From: Streptomyces indicus
GTDB lineage: Bacteria > Actinomycetota > Actinomycetes > Streptomycetales > Streptomycetaceae
Direction: 5' to 3'
NCBI RefSeq assembly: GCF_900100315.1
Contig: NZ_FNFF01000005.1
Coordinates: 124,001-188,000, forward strand
DNA length: 64,000 nt
A program made the translations under genes and the position numbers. Position 1 is the stretch's first letter. Each line of letters opens with the position of its first letter. The notes below the pieces were generated by a model. That model was not told the origin of the DNA. It searched no databases and saw nothing but the letters and a program-made list of their open reading frames with translations. Shown here piece after piece: positions 51,197 to 59,365 of the stretch.

Positions 51197-52239
51197 TGGG
51201 CGTCCCCTTCCAGTACGGCGACCAGGTTCTGCTGGAGGCAGGGCCCCGAGGTCGCGTGGGCGAGCGCGCGGTCGGACTCGCCGCGGTGGATCCGGGCGGC
51301 GGCCTCGCCGATGCGCAGCAGGCCCGCGGCCATCATGGTGTTGGCGGCGAGCGGGCCGCCGGACGGGTTGACCTTCACCTCGTCGCCGAGCTTGAGCGCC
51401 TTGCGCAGCACGACCTCCTGCGAGGTGAAGGGTGCGTGCAACTCCGCGGTGTCCACGGGCCGTTCGAAGGCGCCGGCGCGCTCGGCCGCGAGCCGGGTCG
51501 AGGGCGAGTCGGTGAGGTCGCGGACGCCGAGGCTGTGCGCCTCGATGCGGTGGTCCATGCCGCGGATCCACGCGGGCCGCGCACACAGTTCACGCGCCTT
51601 GTCCCCGGCGGCGAGGATCACGGCCACTGCCCCGTCGCTGATGGGCGGGCAGTCGCCCTTGCGCAGCGGCCGGACCACGTAGTCGCCCTGCTCCACCGCG
51701 CCCTTGAGCTGCGCGTGCGGGTTGTCCGCGGCCGCTTCCCGGCTGCGGGCCGCGATGGAGGCGAGCGCGGGCTCGTCCGTCTCGCCCGAGTCGATCAGCG
51801 CCTGGGCCTGGAGCGCCGCGAGCGCCACCGCGTCCGGCCAGAGCGGGGCGACGTAGTACGGGTCGAGCTGGCGGGTGAGGACATCGCGGACGGAGCCGGG
51901 CGAAGTCTTGCCGTACGAGTAGACGAGCGCGGTGTCCACCTCGCCGGTGAGGATCTTCACCCAGGCCTCGTACATGGCCCAGGCGCCGTCCATCTCGACG
52001 TGCGACTCGGAGATCGGCGGCCAGGCGCCGACGCCGTCCAGGGTCATGGTGAAGGAGAAGGCGCGGCCCGCGAGGTAGTCCGAGGAGCCGGAGCAGGTGA
52101 AGCCGATGTCGCTGGTCTTCAGGCCCGTCTGCTCCATCACGGAGTGCAGGACGGGCATGAGCATCTCGACCTCGGACTGCTCGTCCGAGCGGCGCACCTG
52201 GTCGCTCTGCGCGAAGGCGACGATCGCGACCTCTCGCAT
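51193..52239 (-). CDS. Thiolase-fold lipid-transfer protein, Ltp4-like
   Basis: 348 residues, shorter than a usual thiolase. Recognisable parts are REVAIVAFAQSDQ, CSGSSDYLAGRAFSFTMTLDGVGAW, ELHAPFTSQEVVLRKAL and VKVNPSGGPLAANTMMAAGLLRIGEAA. The usual Cys loop is replaced by SHVEMDGAWAM and the HPxG motif by NTMMAAG; only the C-terminal SGPCLQQN Cys remains. It probably works as a partner of the 390-residue protein in an aldolase complex with DUF35. The start lies immediately after the DUF35 stop codon, and its end overlaps the next gene by 4 bp. Confidence 0.82.
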   Translation of the reverse strand: MREVAIVAFAQSDQVRRSDEQSEVEMLMPVLHSVMEQTGLKTSDIGFTCSGSSDYLAGRAFSFTMTLDGVGAWPPISESHVEMDGAWAMYEAWVKILTGEVDTALVYSYGKTSPGSVRDVLTRQLDPYYVAPLWPDAVALAALQAQALIDSGETDEPALASIAARSREAAADNPHAQLKGAVEQGDYVVRPLRKGDCPPISDGAVAVILAAGDKARELCARPAWIRGMDHRIEAHSLGVRDLTDSPSTRLAAERAGAFERPVDTAELHAPFTSQEVVLRKALKLGDEVKVNPSGGPLAANTMMAAGLLRIGEAAARIHRGESDRALAHATSGPCLQQNLVAVLEGDAQ

Positions 52240-53184
52240 CTACACCAGCTCCTTGTACGTGTCGTAGTCGGCGTCCGGCTCGCCGGTGGGCCGGTAGTGG
52301 TCGGGGTAGCGCCCGCCCTCGGTCCAGACGGGTTCGACCCTCAGGCCCATGCGCACCTGGTCGTACGGGATGCCGGCGATGCGTCCGTGCAGGGCGAGGT
52401 CGGCGCCGTCCAGCGCGATGTGGGCGTAGACGTAGGGCAGTTCGATGTCGAGGTTCTTGGCCTTGACGTTGACGATGCAGAAGGTGGTCACCGTGCCGCG
52501 CGGGCCGACCTCGACCGCTTCGCGGGTGGCGACCCCGCAGGTGGGGCAGGCGCCGCGGGGCGGGATGTACACCTTGGCGCAGGACGGGCAGCGCTCGCCG
52601 ACCATCTTCCGTTCGGCGACGGCGGTGATGTACGCGGACTGGGCGCGGCCGGGCGAGTAGGTGTAGTCGAGGCGGGCCTGGGCGACGATGCCGCTCACCC
52701 GGTCCTCGAACTGCCCGTCGTGCGGGGCCGCTTCGGTGCCGGCCTCGCCGTCGTACGGTTCGAAGCAGGCGATGTCGGTGATGGCACCGGAGCGCTCCTC
52801 GGCCCAGCGGACCCGTACCCGCATGCCGGTGTGCACAGCGTCGGGGCCTTCGGCGTCGAGCGCGTGCAGGAGCGCGGTGTCGGCGCCGTCGAGCTTCACC
52901 AGGACCCAGGCGAAGGGCTTGTCGAGGGGCTGGCCGCGGCGGGGCTCGGGGTTCCAGGCCCAGGTGGTGACGGTGCCGGTGGCCGAGACCTCCACCATGT
53001 CGCGCAGTTCGTCGGCGGTGACCGGGTCGTACTCGACCGGCGGCACGAGGACCTTGCCGTCGCTCGTCCGCACGCCGAGCACCGTGCGCTCGCGCAGCCC
53101 GGTCAGGAACGCGCTCTGCACCGGGCCGAGCGAGCGGGTGAAGGGGAACTCGACGACGAGGGGGGCTTTCAGGAGTTCGGGCAC
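52240..53184 (-). CDS. Tandem OB-fold (DUF35) zinc-ribbon protein
   Basis: 314 residues from a GTG with GGAG 10 bp upstream. Two DUF35 units: the first (about 1-150) has an OB fold without Cys (VTTWAWNPEPRRGQPLDKPFAWVLVKLDG); the second has a rubredoxin-like zinc ribbon CPSCAKVYIPPRGACPTC and an OB fold (GTVTTFCIVNVKAKNLDIELPYVYAHIALDGADLALHGRI). DUF35 proteins bind thiolase-fold partners, as ChsH2 does with Ltp2, and complete the active site or hand over the acyl-CoA. The tandem form of similar length is known in the mycobacterial cholesterol locus (Rv3521). Linked without a gap to the 348-residue gene. Confidence 0.87.
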   Translation of the reverse strand: MPELLKAPLVVEFPFTRSLGPVQSAFLTGLRERTVLGVRTSDGKVLVPPVEYDPVTADELRDMVEVSATGTVTTWAWNPEPRRGQPLDKPFAWVLVKLDGADTALLHALDAEGPDAVHTGMRVRVRWAEERSGAITDIACFEPYDGEAGTEAAPHDGQFEDRVSGIVAQARLDYTYSPGRAQSAYITAVAERKMVGERCPSCAKVYIPPRGACPTCGVATREAVEVGPRGTVTTFCIVNVKAKNLDIELPYVYAHIALDGADLALHGRIAGIPYDQVRMGLRVEPVWTEGGRYPDHYRPTGEPDADYDTYKELV

Positions 53185-53222
53185 GTGCGGGTCTCCTTGC
53201 GTGAGGGGGCGGGCGGCCGGGC

Positions 53223-54023
53223 TCAGGCGCGCTTGTAGACGGGCGGGCGCTTCTCGGCGAAGGCCTTCGGTCCCTCCTTGGCGTCCTCGGTGGCGAAGAT
53301 CGGCCAGCCGCGCTCCAGTTCGGACTTGAGCCCTTCGGTCTCGGTCATCTCCGCGGTCTCGTACACGGAGGCCTTGACCGCCTCGACGGCCAGCGGACCG
53401 CAGGCGTTGACCATCTCGGCGATCTCGAGCGCCTTGTCGAGCGCGCCGCCCTCGGGAACGACATTGCCGATCAGGCCGATCGAGAGGGCTTCCCGGGCGC
53501 TGTAGTGGCGGCCGGTGAGCAGCATCTCCAGGGCGTGGGTGCGCGGGATCTGCCGCTGGAGCCGTACGGTCGAGCCGCCGATGGGGAACAGCGCGCGCTT
53601 GACCTCGGAGAGCCCGAAGGTGGCGGTCTCGCCCGCGACCCGGATGTCGGTGCCCTGGAGGATCTCCGTACCGCCGGCGACGCAGTAGCCCTCGACCGCG
53701 GCGATCACGGGCTTGCGCGGCCGGTGGTGGCGCAGCATCGCCTTCCAGTGCAGATCCGGGTCCTCCTTCATGCGCTCCCGGTACTGCTGTCCGTCCATGC
53801 CCTTGCCCGCCAGCGCCTTCAGGTCCATGCCCGCACAGAAGTCGCCGCCCGCGCCCGTCAGCACGACGGAGCGGATCGAGTCGTCCGCGTCGGCCTCCAG
53901 CCAGCCGTCGTAGAGGCCGACGAGCAGCGGCAGCGACAGTGCGTTCTTGGCCTCGGGCCGGTTCATGGTGAGCACCAGCGTCGCGCCCCTGCGCTCCACG
54001 GTGAGGTGTTCGGTCCCGCCCAT
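53223..54023 (-). CDS. Enoyl-CoA hydratase/isomerase (crotonase family, EchA19-like)
   Basis: 266 residues. Crotonase fold: oxyanion hole in DFCAGMDLKALAG and VEGYCVAGGTEILQGTDIRVA, with the first catalytic Glu in GGTEIL and the second acidic residue in FGLSEVKRALFPIGGS. It should hydrate a 2-enoyl-CoA, here probably a steroid side-chain enoyl-CoA. First gene of a minus-strand operon with DUF35 and the two Ltp-like genes, divergent from the acyl-CoA synthetase gene. The KstR-type box lies 36 bp upstream of its start. Confidence 0.9.
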   Translation of the reverse strand: MGGTEHLTVERRGATLVLTMNRPEAKNALSLPLLVGLYDGWLEADADDSIRSVVLTGAGGDFCAGMDLKALAGKGMDGQQYRERMKEDPDLHWKAMLRHHRPRKPVIAAVEGYCVAGGTEILQGTDIRVAGETATFGLSEVKRALFPIGGSTVRLQRQIPRTHALEMLLTGRHYSAREALSIGLIGNVVPEGGALDKALEIAEMVNACGPLAVEAVKASVYETAEMTETEGLKSELERGWPIFATEDAKEGPKAFAEKRPPVYKRA

Positions 54024-54058
54024 GTGCTGCCTCCCACGGCTGTGTCGACCTCAAGACC

Positions 54059-54072
54059 TAGAACAGGTTGCA
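54059..54072. promoter_or_regulatory. KstR-type operator (exact consensus match)
   Basis: TAGAACAGGTTGCA matches the KstR box TNNAACNNGTTNNA of mycobacterial and rhodococcal cholesterol genes at all eight fixed positions. It lies in the 200-bp region shared by the crotonase and acyl-CoA synthetase genes. By base composition a chance match in one window of this GC content should be rare. A KstR gene is not in the window. Confidence 0.6.
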
Positions 54073-54099
54073 GTAGGTGGTGTTCCAGTTCAATAGTTT

Positions 54100-54116
54100 T
54101 CTGACAGCCAGTCAGA
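54100..54116. promoter_or_regulatory. Inverted repeat TCTGAC/GTCAGA in the divergent promoter
   Basis: TCTGAC (54100-54105) and GTCAGA (54111-54116) are exact complements around a 5-bp spacer, 28 bp after the KstR-type box and 107 bp upstream of the acyl-CoA synthetase start. A second TetR-class regulator site is plausible. Confidence 0.5.
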
Positions 54117-54223
54117 TTTCTTGTCCGGCACCCTTCCCAGTTGCCCGGAGCGGGGGTCTAATGACCGCCGGATCGAGAAGTGCCGGGGTGTGTCCGGGGT
54201 GCTGTCCGGGGTCAGGAGGAACG

Positions 54224-55846
54224 GTGGAGTACAACCTTGCCGACCTGTTCGAGTCGATCGTCGACGTGGTCCCGGACCGCGAGGCGCTCGTCTACGTCGA
54301 CCACCCCGGTACGGGGGCCGAGCGCCGGCTCACGTACCGCGAACTGGACGAGGCCGCCAACCGCCTCGCCCACCATCTGATCGCCTCGGGCCTGAAGCCC
54401 GGCGAACACCTGGGCCTGCACCTCTACAACGGCATCGAGTACGTGCAGACGATGCTCGCGGCCCTCAAGGCGCGGCTCGTCCCGGTGAACGTCAACTACC
54501 GTTACGTTGAAGAGGAGTTGGTCTACCTCTACCGGGACGCCGACCTCGCGGCGCTGGTCTTCGACGCCGAGTTCACGGAGCGGGTGGCGGCCGCGCTGCC
54601 GAAGACGGAGAAGCTGCGGCATCTCGTACGGGTGGGCCAGGCGCCCGCGGGCGCACCGGCCCTCGACCTCGTGGAGTTCACCGACGCGGAGGCCTCCGGA
54701 TCGAGCGGACGGGGCTTCGGACCGCGCTCGGCCGACGACCTCTTCATCATCTACACCGGTGGCACCACCGGCATGCCGAAGGGCGTGATGTGGCGCCAGG
54801 AGGACCTGTTCTTCGCGGGCCTGTTCGGCGGGGCGCCCTCGGGCGAGCCGGTGCAGCGGCCCGAGGAGCTGGCCGAGCGGGTGGCGGCCGGCAGCGCGGG
54901 CCTCACCTTCTTCCCCACCCCTCCCCTCATGCACGGCACCTCCACCCTCACGACCTTCGTGGCCTTCGACTACGGCCAGCGGGTCGTGCTGCACCGCAAG
55001 TACGTGCCCGAGGAGGTGCTGCGCACCATCGAGAAGGAGAAGGTCTTCAGCGTCTCCCTCGTGGGCGACGCGATGCTCCGCCCGCTGGTGGACGCGCTGC
55101 GCGGCCCGTGCAAGGGCACGGACATGTCCTCCCTGTTCAGCCTCTCCTCCTCCGGCGCGATCATGTCGGACACGGTCCGCGCCGAGTTCCAGGAGCTGGT
55201 GCCGAACGTCATGCTGCTCAACAACTTCGGCTCGTCGGAGTCCGGCTCCAACGGCCGGGCGACCGCCGACTCGGGCCCCGAGAAGGGCTTCCGCATCGAG
55301 GTCAACGAGCGCACCCAGGTGGTCGACCCGGCCACCTACGAGCCGGTGGCGGTGGGCGAGGTGGGCCGCCTGGCCCAGCGCGGCCATGTACCGCTCGGCT
55401 ACTACAACGACCCGAAGAAGACGGCGGAGACCTTCTTCCAGAAGGACGACCAGCGCTGGGTGCTGCTCGGCGACATGGCGACGGTGGACGAGAACGGCAT
55501 CGTCACGGTGCTCGGCCGCGGTTCGCAGTGCATCAACACCGGCGGCGAGAAGGTCTACCCCGAAGAGGTCGAGCAGGCGCTCAAGTCGCACCCCGACGTC
55601 TACGACGCGCTGGTCGCGGGCGTCCCTGACCCGAAGTGGGGCAACCACGTGGCCGCGGTGGTCCAACTCCGCGAAGGTGCCCCGGCGTTGACGCTTGAGG
55701 ACATCCAGACCCACTGCCGTACGCACGTCGCGGGCTACAAGATCCCGCGCCAGCTGGTGGTCACGGACACCATCCAGCGCTCCCCCAGCGGGAAGGCGGA
55801 CTACCGGTGGGCGAAGGCGCTGGCGGAGAAGGACGCGGGGCTGTGA
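54224..55846 (+). CDS. Long-chain/steroid acyl-CoA synthetase (FadD19-like)
   Basis: 540 residues from the GTG at 54224, preceded by AGGAGG 4-5 bp upstream; the 49 residues of the longer frame have no homology. AMP-forming ligase: LFIIYTGGTTGMPKGVMWRQED (P-loop), the gate region FNN/NNFGSSESGSNG, and the C-terminal motif LGRGSQCINTGGEKVYPEEVE with the catalytic Lys in SPSGKADYRW. Length and N-terminus (YNLADLFESIVDVVPDREAL) resemble FadD17/FadD19-type steroid-CoA ligases. Divergent from the crotonase operon and probably co-regulated through the KstR-type box. A general fatty acyl-CoA ligase cannot be excluded. Confidence 0.88.
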   Translation: MEYNLADLFESIVDVVPDREALVYVDHPGTGAERRLTYRELDEAANRLAHHLIASGLKPGEHLGLHLYNGIEYVQTMLAALKARLVPVNVNYRYVEEELVYLYRDADLAALVFDAEFTERVAAALPKTEKLRHLVRVGQAPAGAPALDLVEFTDAEASGSSGRGFGPRSADDLFIIYTGGTTGMPKGVMWRQEDLFFAGLFGGAPSGEPVQRPEELAERVAAGSAGLTFFPTPPLMHGTSTLTTFVAFDYGQRVVLHRKYVPEEVLRTIEKEKVFSVSLVGDAMLRPLVDALRGPCKGTDMSSLFSLSSSGAIMSDTVRAEFQELVPNVMLLNNFGSSESGSNGRATADSGPEKGFRIEVNERTQVVDPATYEPVAVGEVGRLAQRGHVPLGYYNDPKKTAETFFQKDDQRWVLLGDMATVDENGIVTVLGRGSQCINTGGEKVYPEEVEQALKSHPDVYDALVAGVPDPKWGNHVAAVVQLREGAPALTLEDIQTHCRTHVAGYKIPRQLVVTDTIQRSPSGKADYRWAKALAEKDAGL

Positions 55847-55863
55847 GCTGATGCCGTCGTGAG

Positions 55864-55892
55864 AGAGGGGGTCCGCGGGGCGGGCCCCCTCT
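55864..55892. terminator. Hairpin terminator after the acyl-CoA synthetase gene
   Basis: AGAGGGGG (55864-55871) pairs with CCCCCTCT (55885-55892) with a G/C-rich inner loop; T-C follows. It separates the convergent acyl-CoA synthetase and tandem-hydrolase genes. Confidence 0.65.
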
Positions 55893-55929
55893 TCGCGTAC
55901 GACAGGCGGGGTCGGGCAGCAGCCGTGTC

Positions 55930-57441
55930 CTAGACGCCGAACTCCGCGAGTGCCCGCAGGAATGCGTCCGGCCGCTCCTCGTGGACGAGGTGTCCCGCTT
56001 CGATCGTCACGAGGCGGGCGTCGGGCATGCGCGCCGCCATCGCGGCGATCTGGTCCTGCGGGACGTGGCTCTTGGCGCCGCCCGCGATCACCAGCGTGGG
56101 CGGGGTGATCCGCTCGTGGCCCGCGCGCCAGGCCGGATCGGGATCGTTGAGATCGCGGTCCGTGGCGGGGACGACCGGCCAGTCGAAGTCCAGGTCGCCG
56201 CCGGGGTGTTCGGCCGGACCGCGGCGCGGGTCGAGGGGCACCATCGCGGGCGCCTCCTCCAGGACCAGGCGGCCGATCAGTCCGGGCGCGTCCTGCGCGA
56301 GCAGCCAGGCCGCGGCTCCGCCCATGGAGTGGCCGATCACGGTCGCGCCCCGCAGCCCGAGCGCCTCGATGAACGTCCGCAGGTCCTCGCGGAACCCCGC
56401 GAAGGAGTAGCTGCCCGGCCAGTCGCTCAGCCCGTGGCCGGTGAGGTCCGGTGCGAACACCCGGTGGTCCGCCGCGAGTCCGGCGGCGATGTGCGCCCAG
56501 TCGCGGCGGTCCGCGCCCCGCCCGTGGACCAGCACGACGGGCGGTGCGTCCTCGGCGCCCGTCACGGTGTACGCCAGCCGTCCGCGCGGCGTCCGGACGC
56601 TGCGTACGGACGGATCGAGGAAGGCCGCGAGCGTACGGCGGAACGCGCCCGCGTCGTCGAGCCACGGGAAGTGCCCGCCCCCGGCCTGCACGTCGAACTG
56701 CGCCTGCGGCAGCACCTCCGCGAGTGCACGGGCCACCTGCGGGCGCGGGCCTCCGTCCAGCTCGCCGCAGAGCACGAGCACCTCCGCGTCCAGGCGGGCG
56801 AGCGCGGCGCGCGTGGCCGGCGGGTCGTAGGCGCCTTCGGAGCCGTACGCCACCGCGGCCTCCTCGTTGACCTGGGCCGCCCCGCTCGCCGCATGCGCCT
56901 GCGCCTGCGCGTCCCAGCGCCCGTAGAAGAAGGCCTCGAAGCAGCCCTCCGTCTCCTCGCCGCGCAGCCGCGCGTCGAACACGGGCCATGCGGCCTCGAA
57001 CCACGGCTCCCCGGACCGCAGCAGCGCGGCCTCGCGGCGGTGCTCCGGCGTGACCTCGATGCCGACAGCCCACAGGGTGGGCGTGACGAGCACGAGCCGG
57101 CGGACGCGCTCCGGGTGGGCGGCCGCGTACAGGAGCGCGAGGTTCGAGCCCGCCGAGTGGCCGAGGAGGTCGATGCGGTCGAGGCCGAGATGCACGCGCA
57201 GCGCCTCGATGTCCGCCACCTGACGGTCGCAGCGGTACGTGGCGGGGTCGGCCGGAATCTCCGAGGCGCCGGTCCCGCGCAGATCGGGTAGTACCAGCTG
57301 TCGGTGCGCGGCGAGACCTCCGAGGTCGCCGAGGTAGGCACTGGCGCGCATCGCCCCGCCGGGCACGCAGATCAGCGGCTCACCCGAGCCCGTCGTGCGG
57401 TAGGCGAGGCGGGTTCCGTCGGGGGCGCTGAAGGCGGTCAT
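55930..57441 (-). CDS. Tandem alpha/beta hydrolase (two complete catalytic domains)
   Basis: 503 residues from MTAFSAPDG. Two alpha/beta-hydrolase domains in one frame. Domain 1 (1-270): oxyanion LICVPGGAM, nucleophile GHSAGS, acidic residue in VLVLCGELDGG, His in AGGGHFPWLDD. Domain 2 (about 275-503): VVLVHGRGADRRDW, GHSMGG, TLVIAGGAKSHV and His in IEAGHLVHEERPD. Both nucleophile elbows are intact. The domains differ in the last part, so this is an old fusion and not a recent duplication. Soluble, presumably cytoplasmic; substrates unknown. Divergent from the GNAT gene. Confidence 0.88.
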   Translation of the reverse strand: MTAFSAPDGTRLAYRTTGSGEPLICVPGGAMRASAYLGDLGGLAAHRQLVLPDLRGTGASEIPADPATYRCDRQVADIEALRVHLGLDRIDLLGHSAGSNLALLYAAAHPERVRRLVLVTPTLWAVGIEVTPEHRREAALLRSGEPWFEAAWPVFDARLRGEETEGCFEAFFYGRWDAQAQAHAASGAAQVNEEAAVAYGSEGAYDPPATRAALARLDAEVLVLCGELDGGPRPQVARALAEVLPQAQFDVQAGGGHFPWLDDAGAFRRTLAAFLDPSVRSVRTPRGRLAYTVTGAEDAPPVVLVHGRGADRRDWAHIAAGLAADHRVFAPDLTGHGLSDWPGSYSFAGFREDLRTFIEALGLRGATVIGHSMGGAAAWLLAQDAPGLIGRLVLEEAPAMVPLDPRRGPAEHPGGDLDFDWPVVPATDRDLNDPDPAWRAGHERITPPTLVIAGGAKSHVPQDQIAAMAARMPDARLVTIEAGHLVHEERPDAFLRALAEFGV

Positions 57442-57542
57442 GGCGGGATCCTCACCGCGAGCACCCTCCGTCCGCAAGGCAGTTCTCCACCGGCGGACGC
57501 CCCGGCTGCCGCCCTCGTCGCCGCCGTTGGCACACTGCTCGG

Positions 57543-58046
57543 GTGACGACATCTGCGCAGGCGGGCCGCGACAACGCGAACACGGCCGACCCCACCGGCT
57601 CCCCCTCGCCCGCCATCACGCTGCGGGACGCCGGACAGGCCGACCTGGAGCGCATCCTCGACCTGAGGGCGGTCGTCATGCGCCCCGACCTCGAACGCCT
57701 CGGCCGGTACGACCCCCACCGCGTCCGCGAGCGCCTGCGCGCGGCGTACTGTCCCGAGCACACCTCCGTGATCCTGTACGAGGGCGACTTCGCGGGCTGT
57801 GTGGCGCTCCGCCCCGGTGACGACGGCTGGTGGCTGGAGCACTTCTATCTCCGGCCCGAGGTGCAGGGACGCGGCGTCGGGAGCGCCGTCCTGCGCACCC
57901 TGCTCGCGCGCACGGACGCGGCCGGCGACACGGTGCGCCTGAACGTGCTCCAGGGCAGCCCGGCGCGGCGGCTCTACGAGCGGCACGGGTTCGTCCTGGA
58001 GTCGGCGGATCCGGTGGATGTGTTCATGGTGCGGCGACCGGGGTGA
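57543..58046 (+). CDS. GNAT family N-acetyltransferase
   Basis: 167 residues from a GTG start. After a 25-residue Ser/Asn/Thr-rich tail comes the GNAT fold: ITLRDAGQADLERILDLRAVVM, CVALRPGDDGWWLEHFYLRPEVQGRGVGSAVLRTLL (acetyl-CoA loop RxxGxG) and LNVLQGSPARRLYERHGFVLE. The acceptor cannot be predicted. Its stop overlaps the next gene by 4 bp. Confidence 0.92.
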   Translation: MTTSAQAGRDNANTADPTGSPSPAITLRDAGQADLERILDLRAVVMRPDLERLGRYDPHRVRERLRAAYCPEHTSVILYEGDFAGCVALRPGDDGWWLEHFYLRPEVQGRGVGSAVLRTLLARTDAAGDTVRLNVLQGSPARRLYERHGFVLESADPVDVFMVRRPG

Positions 58047-58420
58047 ACGACCTGGGGGATGCGCAGCTGCGCCGGCAGACGCTGCTGTGGCTGTCCCTGC
58101 TCGCGGCCGACACCGACGCTCAACTCGCCTGGCTCGACGGGCGCGATGTGGACACGGCGGACGTCGTGGAGGAAGGCGGGCTGTACTGCCGAATCTCCGA
58201 GGAGCTCACCCGGCGCGGCTGCTTCCGGCCGGAGGACCTGCGCGGCCTTCAGGCGCTCGCCGCACGGCTGGCGCAGCTCGACGACCCCGCACGCACCGGC
58301 CCCTGGGCCGCAGCCCTGGCCACCCCCGCGTGGGACGAGGTCCGTCAGCTCGCCCGCAAAGCGCTCGTCACGACCCTGGGCGACTGGCACCAGCCTCTGC
58401 CCCGCCGCCCGGCCCGCTAG
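58043..58420 (+). CDS. Small hypothetical protein translationally coupled to the GNAT gene
   Basis: 125 residues from a GTG overlapping the GNAT stop (GTGA). Soluble and helical: LRRQTLLWLSLLAADTDAQLAWLDGRDVDTADVVEEGGLYCRISEELTRRGC, then LQALAARLAQLDD and a basic end. No known motif. Its 3' end overlaps the convergent GntR gene by 4 bp. The tight coupling suggests a joint role with the acetyltransferase. Confidence 0.72.
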   Translation: MNDLGDAQLRRQTLLWLSLLAADTDAQLAWLDGRDVDTADVVEEGGLYCRISEELTRRGCFRPEDLRGLQALAARLAQLDDPARTGPWAAALATPAWDEVRQLARKALVTTLGDWHQPLPRRPAR

Positions 58421-59085
58421 GCCTCGCCGCTCTCCGCATCGTCCCCGAACAACTGCCGCACCGTATGGCGGTAGTTCGTCCGCACATGCGCCAGGGCGCT
58501 CGCCCGTGCCCGCTCCGGGTCGCCCGAGGCCAGTGCCTCGTACATGCCGCGGTGCTCCGCGAGGAGGGTGGACCACTCCTCGTTGCGCCGGGTCATCCAG
58601 CGCAGCCGGCCGTCCACCGGCTCCATCACCGACATGAGCAGGCCATTGCCCGCCATGCTCAGGATCCGGTCGTGGAACAGGGTGTTGATGTCCGTGATCG
58701 TCTCGCCGTCCTGAGTCTCCGTCGCGATCGCCGCCCGTTCCAGGAGCTCCGCCAGTTCCGCGAGGCCTTCCGGGGTGGCCCGCTCGGCGGCGAGCCCCGC
58801 GGCGTACACCTCCAACGCCTCGCGCAGCTCGAAGAGTTCCTGCACGTCGGTGGCGTCCAGGCGGCGCACCAGCGCGCGGCGCGGGGTGACGAAGTACACG
58901 AACCCCTCGGCGACCAGGGCCCGCACCGCCTCGCGCACCGGCACCCTCGACACCCCGAAGCGCTCGGCGAGTTCACGCTCGACCAGCCGGTCGCCGGGGC
59001 GCAGCCGGCCGGCCACTATGTCCTGCCGCAGCTCGGCGAGCACCTTCTCGCGGACGGCTCCCAGCGAGCGTTCAGCAGTGGTCAT
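58417..59085 (-). CDS. GntR family transcriptional regulator (FadR/FCD subfamily)
   Basis: 222 residues from MTTAERS. Winged HTH: VLAELRQDIVAGRLRPGDRLVERELAERFGVSRVPVREAVRALVAEGFV. The helical FCD effector domain holds the metal-ligand type residues in DVQELFELREALEVYA, INTLFHDRILSMAGN and LLAEHRGMYEALASGDPERA. It is divergent from the NCS1 transporter gene, and the palindrome TTGGTATACCAA between them has the TGGTnnACCA form typical of this subfamily. A likely sensor of the purine- or hydantoin-like ligand. Confidence 0.93.
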   Translation of the reverse strand: MTTAERSLGAVREKVLAELRQDIVAGRLRPGDRLVERELAERFGVSRVPVREAVRALVAEGFVYFVTPRRALVRRLDATDVQELFELREALEVYAAGLAAERATPEGLAELAELLERAAIATETQDGETITDINTLFHDRILSMAGNGLLMSVMEPVDGRLRWMTRRNEEWSTLLAEHRGMYEALASGDPERARASALAHVRTNYRHTVRQLFGDDAESGEA

Positions 59086-59288
59086 GCCGCACATTTAACC
59101 GCCCGCGACCTGCGATGCGGGGGCCGGGGGCGAGATTTTCCGGGCCGGGGAGCGGAGTTCGGCCGGACCCGGACGGTCCCTGGCGGACAGCCTCCCCTTC
59201 ACCCCGCCGCCCCGGTTCCTTTTACCCAGTCGTAACCGCCGGGACATTGCCGAGTGCCGGTGGCAGCGGGACGATACCCGCGTCGTCG

Positions 59289-59300
59289 TTGGTATACCAA
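59289..59300. promoter_or_regulatory. Perfect palindrome TTGGTATACCAA, probable GntR operator
   Basis: 12-bp perfect palindrome 66 bp upstream of the NCS1 transporter start and 204 bp from the gntR start. Matches the TGGTnnACCA pattern of FadR-subfamily GntR operators. Confidence 0.75.
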
Positions 59301-59365
59301 ACGCGCCGATCCTGCGCGCCTGCCAACGCGGTGCACCCTCCCGTCCCCCTTTCGATGGAGGCTCC

